Origin: Coniella vitis
Lineage: Eukaryota; Ascomycota; Sordariomycetes; Diaporthales; Schizoparmaceae
NCBI GenBank assembly: GCA_011317545.1
Contig: WUJK01000003.1
Span: 1,426,001-1,490,000 of the forward strand
DNA length: 64,000 nt
Reading direction: 5' to 3'
Made by a program: the position numbers and the translations under genes. Every line of letters begins with the position of its first letter. Positions within the stretch are counted from its first letter, which is position 1. Positions 47,572-57,351 of this stretch are shown here, piece by piece. The notes below the pieces were generated by a model. It made no database searches. It was not told the origin of the DNA and saw only the letters and a program-made list of their open reading frames with translations.

Positions 47572-47874
47572 TCACCCCGAGCTTACAGGTGGTATAATCG
47601 CAACCTCATCACCCTCTTTGATAATCGATTGACCGGCGCCACCATCAGTGGACTCATCAGGCACGTCAACATAATTGAGATTGATAGTGACTAGACTGGA
47701 ATCTAAGACTTTGCTCTTGATGCCTGGATACCGCTCCTCGAGCACAGAAAAGAGGTGTTCTAGAGGCAATGGCGCAGGTAGCGCCTCAAACTCTTTGCCC
47801 GTTATTGTGCTCGCGCTAGCGAAGTAGAGCAGGTTGAACTGCCCACTTGGGGGTTTGGGAATCGCAGAGGACAT
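47572..47874 (-). CDS. cnxG: Molybdopterin synthase small subunit (MOCS2A/CnxG, MoaD type)
   Basis: Sulfur carrier of 100 residues with a ubiquitin-like MoaD fold, single exon as read. With MOCS2B it converts precursor Z to molybdopterin for nitrate reductase, xanthine dehydrogenase and sulfite oxidase. Family features: FNLLYFASASTITGKEFE at the N-terminus, LFSVLEERYPGIKSKV, VTINLNYVD and the C-terminal DEVAIIPPVSSG. The chain therefore ends in Ser-Ser-Gly, while MoaD proteins normally end in Gly-Gly, the site of adenylation and thiocarboxylation. The codons for Val-Ser also form a consensus splice donor (GTAAGC), so a short downstream exon is possible, although I could not find one giving a Gly-Gly end. 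Size and the rest of the chain fit the family. Confidence 0.88.
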   Translation of the reverse strand: MSSAIPKPPSGQFNLLYFASASTITGKEFEALPAPLPLEHLFSVLEERYPGIKSKVLDSSLVTINLNYVDVPDESTDGGAGQSIIKEGDEVAIIPPVSSG

Positions 47875-48390
47875 GTCAGATCACCTAGTCTTTGCAGTCC
47901 ATGTTAGCACAGGGCATCTTCCAGGAGCAGGTGCAAACAAAGACGGGGTTGGAGTTGCGTGTCAGAGATCTTGGTGATAAAATGAGACATCATAGAGAGT
48001 CAGGTAATACATGCTATTGAACATCATGCAACATTTATAGGAAAGAGAAGATGTGGTACTTACGTTTTGGTTATACAAAGGAAGCGGTGGTTTGCGAGGA
48101 TGAGAGGAGAGAGGAACTAAAAATGATGGGATTAGAGGGGAGAGAAAGTTTTTGTAGGCTTTTGGCAAAGTGGGGCTGACGGGAGACGAGAACTGCTCAA
48201 ATCCCGGCAGGCGCGTCACCTGTCAGGGGTCCTAGCTTTGCCTTGCTGCCATGTACACAGTAAACGACAGCCAGTAGGCGTTTCCTAGATCTCTCTTCGT
48301 TTCCGACGTGTAAAGGCAAGGTCGACTACAGCCTCACGAGAAACAGCAAAATAACAAAGAAGTTACGGTTGCTTCGGATCCAGCCTGACG
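47875..48390. promoter_or_regulatory. Divergent promoter region of cnxG and the dynamitin gene
   Basis: 516 bp between the divergent starts of the molybdopterin synthase subunit (-) and dynamitin (+). It contains purine-rich stretches at 48095-48150. No further gene is seen. Confidence 0.5.
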
Positions 48391-49826
48391 ATGGCTTTGA
48401 ACAGAAAATACGCCGCATTGCCAGACTTGGTGAGCTGGATTGATCGGACTGTCTTGTTTGCGCCCAACTCTAACTGACGACTTCAGGACTCGGCGCCAGA
48501 CATCTACGAAACTCCGGAACTGACAGACGACACATCAACCGTGCCTGTTCGTACACTCAATACGAATAATGCCAGGGCTACTAATTGACCGATTATGGGC
48601 AGACAACATTCCAATCACAGTCCGATCAGGAATTTGACGATGAAGACACCGACGCTCCCGGCATTTCGCGCACCAAACTGCGAATAGACCAAGCACGGTC
48701 TCGTTTCATGCCCTCCCAGATCGATGCCAAGGATGTCGATTTTTCGGATCGTGTCAATGGCAAACGCAAATCATACAAGGCGTCCAGTCGGAGACAAAGA
48801 GTCCTAGAGGATGGAACTGAAGAGCTGGGAGATCTTAGTGACGAGGGCGAGGGGGAGGACTTTGCTCGCAAGATCGCGCGGCTCAAGCGAGAGATTGAAG
48901 AAGCCAAGGAAGAATATGGCAGACAAAAGGCATCCGACAAGGAGCCTGAAACCCAGGACGCCGAAGATGAACCAGAGCAAGAGTTGGCTTCCCTAAGCCA
49001 AGTGCTGGACGAGATTTCCAGACACCCAGAAAGTCTGGCGCAGGGACGTGGATACCGCTCTGTGAGACTTGCAGCCTTGCCACCAAAGGAAACAGGCTCT
49101 GCAGAAAGTGATGCAAAGGATGACGCGGGAAATGCAGCCGCTACGTACACCATTACATATGCGCCGAACTATGAACAGACGCATGCACTGGCCAAGGCTG
49201 CTGATTTCGACCAGAGGCTAGCCCTGCTTGAAAAGGCTATTGGCATTGGGTCTTCTGCTATGCCTGAGCTAGATTCAAACGGGTTGCCGCGGGCAATCGT
49301 GCCGACACTGGACAAGATACAAAAACAGGTGTCAACTCTGTCGAATGCATCCTCCTCGTCCCTAGACACAATCAGTCGCAAAGTCCGACAGTTGACACAG
49401 GATGCCGAACAACTCGAGAAGTCTCGCAGACAGGCGAAACAGGCCAAGGATGCGCTGGCATCTGCAGGACCGGGTTCTTCGTCACCAGATGCTGCAGGAC
49501 CGGATGACTCGGAGCATACGATGAAAATCAATGCTCTGTATAGCACCTTGCCAACCATTGAAAGCCTCACACCCCTGCTACCGCCTTTGCTGGATAGACT
49601 ACGGTCTTTAAAGACAATCCATGCGGATGCGGCTGTAGCGAGTGAGACATTGGATAGGATTGAGAAGAAGCAGACGGACATGGCGTCAGATATCAAGCAG
49701 TGGAGGGAGGGCCTGGAGAAGGTCGAAGCAGCAATAAGGGAAGGGGAATCATCCATGGTGAAGAATACAGAGGTTGTGGAGGGCTGGGTGAAAGCACTCG
49801 AGGATAGGATGGCCGAATTTGCGTAA
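48391..49826 (+). CDS. Dynactin subunit 2 (p50 dynamitin)
   Basis: Protein of 440 residues. Exons are 48391-48429, 48487-48546 and 48603-49826; introns of 57 and 56 bp, the second with an unusual GTTCGT donor. The spliced N-terminus MALNRKYAALPDLDSAPDIY followed by ETPELTDD is the conserved dynamitin start, which would be lost if only the long last exon were read. Exon 3 is mostly coiled coil: one at about 115-135 (ARLKREIEEAKEEYGRQK), one around the LDKIQKQVSTLSN segment, and a last one at the C-terminus. Dynamitin forms the shoulder of dynactin and links the p150 arm to the Arp1 filament, so it is needed for dynein-driven nuclear and vesicle movement in hyphae. Yeast homologue: Jnm1. Confidence 0.9.
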
Positions 49827-50719
49827 TAGCGCATTTGATTTAACAATTCCTATTTCATGATACCCATGGTCAATGATATTCTCGTATCAAGTTTATCCCA
49901 CACTCGCCCTGTACAGAAACAAAAGCCTCTTTGAGTCAATAGAACGTAGTCAATAAACTAGCTCATCTTTGAGTTACATACAAAGCTCTGGCTAGAAACA
50001 TCATCCTGCACTTCGTTTAATAGAAACCAAAATTACTTATTCATCTCAGATGTATACTCAAGTAGCTCACGAACGTTTTGATCCCGCAGCTGATTTCATC
50101 TGCTTATTGTTACAGAGGGCTGCAGGGCCTGAGGGTATGGTGCAGGGGTAGTGGCACGGGGTTGTGGTTGCACTAAAGTCTTTAAGATTTGCCAACGCAG
50201 CCACACTCAGACGCGTCTCATGCGCGCACCTGCCGAATCCGTTCCTACCCTCGCAAGCCACGGTCTGGTCGCTGCCCATATGGCAACTTGGCATTTTCAG
50301 ATTTGCAGCCTTCCACTTGGTCCTTTTGCTTGCTAGGATAATTCTTGACTGAGTTTCCTTCCAAGGCTGCCTAGGCATTTGCACCGCCATTGACTTTGCT
50401 CCTACTAATCAGACCTCCTCGTTGAATAGGTAAGCACGCCGTCACAATGACCATGCAATAGGTGTTTAATGGATGCTAAGAGTTTGATAGTGAAACCTTA
50501 TAGTAATACATGCTCGAGCAGTAACGGCGCTATACACCAAACCAGGGACTCAATTTGCATTCCCGTAGTTGTGGCACGCGCGAATCGCTTGCTTCTCTCC
50601 GTTGCCACTTCTGAAACGGTGCATAGCTTCTGTCCTGGAAGTCCAGGAAACTACTTCGTGACGACGGGGCAAGCTAAGCGCAGCAGCGCAGCAGCCCAGT
50701 ATACCAAGATCCTATCATC
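49827..50719. other. Intergenic region between dynamitin and RTC4 genes
   Basis: 893 bp separating two genes on the + strand; it holds the dynamitin 3' UTR and the RTC4 promoter. Open frames here are short and without recognisable content. Confidence 0.5.
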
Positions 50720-52585
50720 ATGCCCTACCTTCCAAGGCATGATGTCCAGCCACTTCATAAATTTATCCGTGGACAACCTCGGACTAGTCTGCCGAAGCCG
50801 CCCTCCGACCCTGCCGAGATATCAGCGCCGCCGATAGAAAGCAGTGAGGATGAGAAGGACCATAACGGAGCCCCAACCACGAGCGAAAAGGTCACTTTAC
50901 CGGACTTTCTTGATTCTTCGGATGATGGTAGGCCATCTGGCCAGGCCGATTTAATCAGAACGAACTTTAGGCCCAACCCTGCTACCAACGCCAAATCAAG
51001 TGCGAGTTTTTTCAAGAAAAGGAGCAGCCCGACCCAGAGTAACTCACATGACGTTGAAAAAGCGTCGACGCAACAGCAAACAGCTGGTCCAGCCGGTTCT
51101 GCCTACTCTAGGAGGCGGGCAAGAGACGTGGTTGACGATGTCGAAGCTACGGACAGCGATAGAGCTGCTCACAGAAAGAAGGCGAAATCCAAGGGAGGGC
51201 AGCCTTCGCTTGCTCTAGGGGAACATATGCGAGACGGCTGGTTGCTAGAGAAGCGAAAAAAACCCGTGACAAAAGGTTATGCCAACAGAAAGGCAGAAAA
51301 GGCTAGAAGTGCAACGCCGGTGCTCAACAGCCAGGCGCGCAATGTCTTGGAAACGCCAGAGAGCAATCCTTTCAGAATGCCACAACAAGCCGATCTCAGT
51401 TCTCTGTCACCTTATTCTGTGATCAGGCAATCGCAGACACTAAAGTCAAATAGCTCGGGATCATCACCACTCTCCTCGCCGCCGTCCTCACCTTCCTCGG
51501 ACCCGCCCAGACCACTCCAAACCCGCAGCAAAAAGCTAGAATCGTCATCCAATCGTACCAAGAAAGGAAAGAGGCGTTCTGAGTTGCCTCCTATGGAGGC
51601 GACCCAGGAGCCCGAATTTAAGATGCCTACTGCGTATGGTGATTACACCCCGGATGCATGTTTACCTCACCTTGACCTTACGCCAACGAAGTCACCAGCA
51701 AAAACGCGAGTTTTGGAGCCGGGCAAAATTTCATGCCCAATCTGCGAGGAGTCGGTCGACAAAGAGCTGCTTCAAACATTCTCCAAGGGTCAGAAATTGA
51801 ACCTTGCTAGCCAGGCGAGATTCTGCCGCCTGCACAAGCGAACGGCGGCTAAAGAAATATGGCACGCAAAAGGATATCCGAACATCGATTGGACTACACT
51901 AAAGGGCCGAATCGAGCGCCACCATGACCACATCAAGTCACTGATTGCTGGGAAGGCATCAGAAACACATTTTGGTTCCCTGCTTCGGGAGAAGATCAAA
52001 TCAGGTCAAAATCGAACCCTGTTCAAAACAGATGACTATCTGTCGCCAGGATATTATGGTCTGCGGGGTATGAGCCTCATGACGGAGACCATCGTAGAGA
52101 TGTTCTCGGCGCTGCTCAGAGAGAGGGCGCCACTGGACAAACTCATCTCTGCCAGAGGTTACACTGGTTTTATACAGGCCGTTCTTGTACCGGAACTTGC
52201 TGTTATGCTTATCCAGGAGGACATGTCTCTGTCCGCAGAAGAAGCTCGTGGTGTCATGCAGGACAGCCGTGCCGTGGGCGAAGCTCTTTGTGACGAAAGA
52301 CCATCGCGGAGGAGTTCTCTTCTCGACGACAATGGTGTTGGAAAAGAGGCCATAGGAGATGTCCACGAGGCTGAACCAGAAAGGGCCGAGAATGCGTCAG
52401 AGAGCCAGACCCAGACCAGGCCCAAAATCCTAATGCCTACCGAGACCGATAGTGAGTCTGATCTGTCGTCCATCGCCTCACTAGGAGACAAGAACCAGGT
52501 CACGAACAAGCCAGATGAGGTTGATGACAAGAATGCTGAAGTTGAAGACAGCGGGTCTGACTTGTCATCCTTGAACGATCTATAG
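50720..52585 (+). CDS. rtc4: RTC4-like protein (restriction of telomere capping 4)
   Basis: Single-exon gene for 621 residues. The first 330 residues are low-complexity, rich in Ser, Pro and Lys, with several basic stretches that could serve in nuclear import. The conserved RTC4-like domain (PF14474 type) runs from about residue 335 to 520. It has a CPICEESVD Cys pair, ARFCRLHKR, the signature WHAKGYPNIDWTTLKGRIERH, then YYGLRGMSLMTETIVEMFS and ARGYTGFIQAVLVPELAVML. The last 100 residues are acidic with SDLSS repeats. In yeast, Rtc4 was found through a genetic effect on telomere capping; its molecular role is not established. The start is the first ATG of the frame and fits a disordered N-terminus, so it could be placed differently. 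Confidence 0.87.
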   Translation: MPYLPRHDVQPLHKFIRGQPRTSLPKPPSDPAEISAPPIESSEDEKDHNGAPTTSEKVTLPDFLDSSDDGRPSGQADLIRTNFRPNPATNAKSSASFFKKRSSPTQSNSHDVEKASTQQQTAGPAGSAYSRRRARDVVDDVEATDSDRAAHRKKAKSKGGQPSLALGEHMRDGWLLEKRKKPVTKGYANRKAEKARSATPVLNSQARNVLETPESNPFRMPQQADLSSLSPYSVIRQSQTLKSNSSGSSPLSSPPSSPSSDPPRPLQTRSKKLESSSNRTKKGKRRSELPPMEATQEPEFKMPTAYGDYTPDACLPHLDLTPTKSPAKTRVLEPGKISCPICEESVDKELLQTFSKGQKLNLASQARFCRLHKRTAAKEIWHAKGYPNIDWTTLKGRIERHHDHIKSLIAGKASETHFGSLLREKIKSGQNRTLFKTDDYLSPGYYGLRGMSLMTETIVEMFSALLRERAPLDKLISARGYTGFIQAVLVPELAVMLIQEDMSLSAEEARGVMQDSRAVGEALCDERPSRRSSLLDDNGVGKEAIGDVHEAEPERAENASESQTQTRPKILMPTETDSESDLSSIASLGDKNQVTNKPDEVDDKNAEVEDSGSDLSSLNDL

Positions 52586-53698
52586 TGGGACTTGTCACTG
52601 TGAGGAAGTCCAGGTTGCCCACTTGCCTCAACTGCCGCGGTCGTGCAGGTTGATCTCTTGCTTACACACGCGAAAGCAAGACAGGAGCAACTTTCTGGAA
52701 CGAATTCGCTAGCAAAGATAGTCGGAGGACAAGAAGGATCTCGGAGTATTCAGAAAACCATGTAGAAAAGCAGTACAGACTCATTGCTTTGGTGAAATGT
52801 TCTGTCACAGTTCCCTGTAACAGTGTCTACGCCAGCCTGTGATGCTGCTTCGTGCGCCCTCTTCATTACGACGATGTTAAGGAACGCCGAATAAAGTTTG
52901 GCTGAAAATCTCACCAAAACAAGAATACTTGACTGCAGTCGAATATGATGAGACGTCTGATGTGCTAGGATTGTAGCGGCTCGAACTATACTCTGCACAT
53001 CGGAAACAATACAGTGAGTCAAGATCAAAAGGAGGCAACCCATTCCTGCGCATTGCTATGCAGGTATTGCGCCTGCGGGGACACATAGTTAGGTACTATA
53101 ATGCAGCCAATACACACCGATTACTGTACCACTAAAGGTACCTCAAAGGTGAAGCTGGTGGACTGCTGTGCCTGTATTCGAACTACTTGGAGTACTCGGA
53201 GTCCTAAAGTACGTAGGTGAATATACTCTCAAGCATCGAGTGGTGGTCAACCCTGCTTTATCGTCGTTTTTGCTTTCTTTCAACTCGCGCGTGACTTCTA
53301 GCAATCGCCCTCGATAGACGACTGTTTGGGGCACCACTTCCATGACGCTCATTTGAAAATTGAAATAATAGTATATAGTAAAATAAAGGCTCCGTGGTCT
53401 GCATTCAGGTTTAAGTCAGTCGTCAGCTTACCCTACATACGCAGAGACAGAGGAAACAGAGAGTGTCATTTCTGCAGGTCGATGAACGAGGCGAGGCGGT
53501 CGGCGATGTGGCGGTGGAGGGGATGATCGAGGCCAAGAGGAAGGTAAACAAAAGAGAGAAGACAAAAGAGGAGAAGAGAAGAAGTAAGCAGGGGCGGGGG
53601 GTAAACCTGCAGATTCGAGAGTTGCCGGTGTGATTGCGATGTGTTGGTTGAAGATGGCACGGTGTCGGGTGCCTCTCGGGAGGTTCTACTGGTATTTT

Positions 53699-53755
53699 GG
53701 GGGGGGGGGTGTTTACGGGAGAAAAAAAAAAGAAAAAAAAAGAAAAAAAGAAAAG
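53699..53755. repeat. G-run followed by an A-rich tract
   Basis: About eleven G followed after a short spacer by a tract of some 35 bases that are nearly all A. Low-complexity noncoding sequence. Confidence 0.85.
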
Positions 53756-55199
53756 CGATTCATGGTACGTCTTTTTACTGCTTCTAAGTCAAACCAGGTG
53801 ATGGCGGGGTCAATTACAAGCTCCATGACATGTTCTAATAAGCGTGACAGATAGCCGTGACAGAGTTTTGCGGTGGTGTGATGGGACATGATTTGCATGC
53901 ATACGAGACGCAAAACGATGCAATGTAATAGTAAGTGCTAAGATAGTACATAGAGTACTACTATGTATACTTTGTATGCACACTTTACTGAGAATATTGT
54001 TACGGATTATGCTGATATAAAGTAAGTACTGTGTAAAAGCTTGAAGGTAGCCATCCGCAATGATCACGTAGAGGATATAACCCGGCATGAAATGACATGT
54101 TCTTTTTGACTTTTTTACTGAGGAGGGTGAAGATGGCAAACGATGATGGCAAGCAGGGAAGGGCAGAACAGAAGAATTATCTATTTTGTTCCAGCTGTCA
54201 TTGGCATGTTGCTGAGTTTGCACTACTTGCGGACGAGAGCACAGGCAGTTCACCCATCCGAGATGCATTTTCCGTCTAATTTCAACAATTACACATGTGA
54301 CGGCGCCTACATCAAAGTGTTATCCACTAAGTGAATGTAGCCGTGGATGCAAAGACACCCACCCACTGCCATTCCCTTTGTCTGCTAAATCGCACGCACA
54401 TGACCTGTCACGCAGAGCTGTCTCATTCACTCCTTTGAGGCAGCGGCACCGTCACAGGCTCGTTTCTGCAGCATGTGTTTCTAACTAGACTCGGGAAAGA
54501 AGGAAAGTTGGCAGATTCGAGGTAGCATCAGACTTGTTTCCCAGTGGAACAAGCCTAAGAACAAGCCGAGAAAAAACAAAACAACAGAAGACAGGAATCG
54601 ATTCGAGAAGTGGCTCGCCACTGACGAGGAGAAAAGATGAAAATACAGAAAAGAGATATCAGAATCGAATCACGCACAAGTCACGCATAACTCAGCATAT
54701 CACGTAGTATGTCCGCAGAGCATTCCTCGTATTTTTTTTTTTTTTTTATTTATTTAAGAAGTAGCAAGTTCAGGCGTCCTTGGCAAAGCTTTGTGCTGCT
54801 CCGATCCGGAGTCTTCGAGTTTTACCTCGACATCGGGATTCCGAGAAATGTACACCCTCCCGCTTGGCTTCTTCGCCATGGCGCAAAGGTTGGCGTTGCT
54901 CAGGGTTAGAGACACGGCGCGCCTCTCTTCCATCTAATCTACTATAGTACCATGATACGTCGAAGGCTGGTCGGCGCAGGCAAGAGACGGTGGGTGGTTG
55001 TCGCCTTTTGTTGTTGTTGTTTGGGGGCGGGACACCTGTCCCGCGCTTCTACAAGCTATTGCCCAAAAACAAAAAGAAACAGAGAAGCAGGAAGTTGTAT
55101 GGGTGAAAAAGTGAAAGTGGGAGACAAAAGAGGTGATGTGCAGGACAAAATGAAGAAGCAAGTGAGTGCAGCAACCTCCATGTACTTTGAGAGCTAGAT

Positions 55200-55215
55200 A
55201 CTATGTATACATAGT
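55200..55215. repeat. Perfect 16-bp palindrome ACTATGTATACATAGT
   Basis: Two ACTATGTA octamers meet head to head to form a perfect palindrome. Two more octamers follow at 55255 and 55311. Confidence 0.7.
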
Positions 55216-55999
55216 GTAGTGGCGGTACAGGGTACCATAGGTACGTAGTCTCGTACTATGTAAGACCTCCTTTTCCTTTGTCAACAACCCAACGCGTTCA
55301 GGACAGTAATACTATGTATTACCACAGTACATGGTTGAAGAATTATCGTCAGCCACACCGAGAAGAGACGTGCCAGGGGCAGGGGTGGTGTGGATATCGA
55401 TCGCTTTGACGTTTGGGGAGCCCCAAAGGCTTGAGCAGCTGGCGCGAGGCACGTCGCAGGTTTCTCGGCCAAGGATGGTTCAGCAAAGAGTCGCAAATTG
55501 ACCCTCGTGCTCCATCGTCGTCTTCGCAATCGCAGTCGAATATCCTCGCCACACGGGGGGCTTTCGAGCCAAAGCCAAGAAGCCCTCCGCGTCCAAAGGG
55601 AAAAGAAGGACCAAAAATCATCATCGACCGACCAGGCGAAGGGTAGGGTCGCTGGCTGTGGCTGGGACCAGTTGCCACCAGTTCTGGCTGATCTGTGTTA
55701 TCCGTATTGGGACTCAATTAGCAGCGGTGCATCGCGTGCCGCCGCCCTCAGAACTGGAAGGGCATCCAGGTTGCTCGTGACCCATGCATGCTGCGGACCA
55801 TTTCCTTAGCCCCTCCTCTCAGGCGCTCCTCCCCACCCTCTTGCCTCGAGATAGGCCATTGCAACCTGCTGGCAGCGTGAGTGATAGTAAGGGGTGTGCG
55901 TGTGCGTGTACGAGGGCTGCCAACAGCGACAGTCCGTTCGCAGGACCGGGATTGATACAAGTGCCAGAAGCTGTGCTATGGGCCCGTCCTCTGGCGCCT

Positions 56000-56010
56000 G
56001 TACTATGTAC
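56000..56010. repeat. Full GTACTATGTAC motif
   Basis: Exact 11-mer about 1.35 kb upstream of the adenylate cyclase start. A near copy (ACTACTATGTAC) lies at 56482-56493. Confidence 0.6.
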
Positions 56011-57351
56011 ATCATGGTAGTAGAAATATATGATAAGTAGGACATAGTAGTACTCTGTAGGGATGGTGGGCAGGGGCGATGTGGGGGCCGTCAGTGGGCG
56101 ACAGGTCTGGGCTAGGCGCTACAGTACAAGTACCGTACATACATGCCTTGTAAGTAGAAGTCGTTCAGTAGTGCAGTAGGTACCTAGACAGTTGCTTGGC
56201 AGTCCCCCTCCCCCCCCAACCATCAAAATCATCCCACACGCTGCCAATACAGATGCAATGTAATAAGCTCAAGGCGCTGCAAGGCAGTTCGCCAGTCTGA
56301 AGCTGGCAGTGGGTTACAGCTAGGTGTCTCAACCCGCACCGCAGCCCAATCAGCGGCCCAATTTGCCAACAACTTGCCAGCCCAGCCAAACCGGCCTAGA
56401 CCTATCCCGTCCGCGGAGGGCACCGTACCCTTCCTTGTTCTTAGGGCTGGCCAGGGCTGCTGCATGTACTTGGCAGCCATTACTACTATGTACTAGTAGC
56501 TAGGTATGATGTGCAAGTACTGTGTATTCCAGCAGCCTCAGCAGCCGCAGCGATCCCCGCTACGCAGAGTTACAGTGTATATGGGCGCAAAGCTGATGGT
56601 TTACGCTATGCTACGCTACGCAATGCGCAATTGGTACCGCACTCCGCCCCTCGCTTGTCTCTTTGCAGCCTGTTCGAGCGTGCATCGCTTCTTGGTTTTT
56701 CCCTATGATTTTTTTCTCCATCATTGAAGACTACATAGTATGTATGATATTTTCCCCTCCCTTCCTTTGGATTCTGCATACAACCGCGGATCCCACGTTC
56801 CAATCGACCCCTCCATTGCTCTTGCCCACCTACACCCGCCTGGCCGAGCGAGCTTTCCCGCTTTTCCTGGGGTGCCCCACGCCAGCCCTCCTCTTGTCTT
56901 GTCTCTATACTATAGCTCGCCACACCATCCAAGACGGGACTTGGCGTTGTTCTCGTAGCAGATCAAGAGAACCAGGTGTGTGTGCTGTGCTGTGCTGTGC
57001 GGGTTAGCAGCAATTGGTTGTTCTTCTTGACCACTGCACCTATTGTTATAATTCTTATTGCTACCATTGCCGTTTCCATCCTCCTCGTCGCCCACTCGGT
57101 ACTGGCACGACCACCCCCCCCCCCGTTCGCCGCACCCTGCCGCTTTGCGCCCTCCATCAATACATGCGCCCGCTGCTCTGCTGGTGAACGATCCGCTGCG
57201 CAAGCCACCCTGCTCGATGGGATCTCGATAGACGGCTCTCCGGCTCCGGCTCAGGCTCAGGCTCTGGTCCAGACTCAGTACGGCGGGACATGGCTCGCTT
57301 GCCTCTTGTGACGACCACACAAGAGAGAGAGGGCGCAAGGTAGAGGTGACC

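Larger units (their letters stand above)
52586..57351. promoter_or_regulatory. 4.8 kb gene-free region upstream of adenylate cyclase
   Basis: No protein gene is recognisable. It should contain the adenylate cyclase promoter and leader and the RTC4 3' UTR. It carries about eight ACTATGTA octamers (53960, 55200, 55208, 55255, 55311, 56002, 56485, 56732), a G-run with an A-rich tract at 53699-53755, a T-run at 54732-54747 and a C-run near 57115. The octamer cluster at 55200-55320 has four copies in about 120 bp. Confidence 0.5.

Noticed and set aside
28891..52585. Secondary-metabolite cluster
   Set aside because: No backbone synthase, tailoring enzymes or pathway regulator; genes are housekeeping and unrelated.
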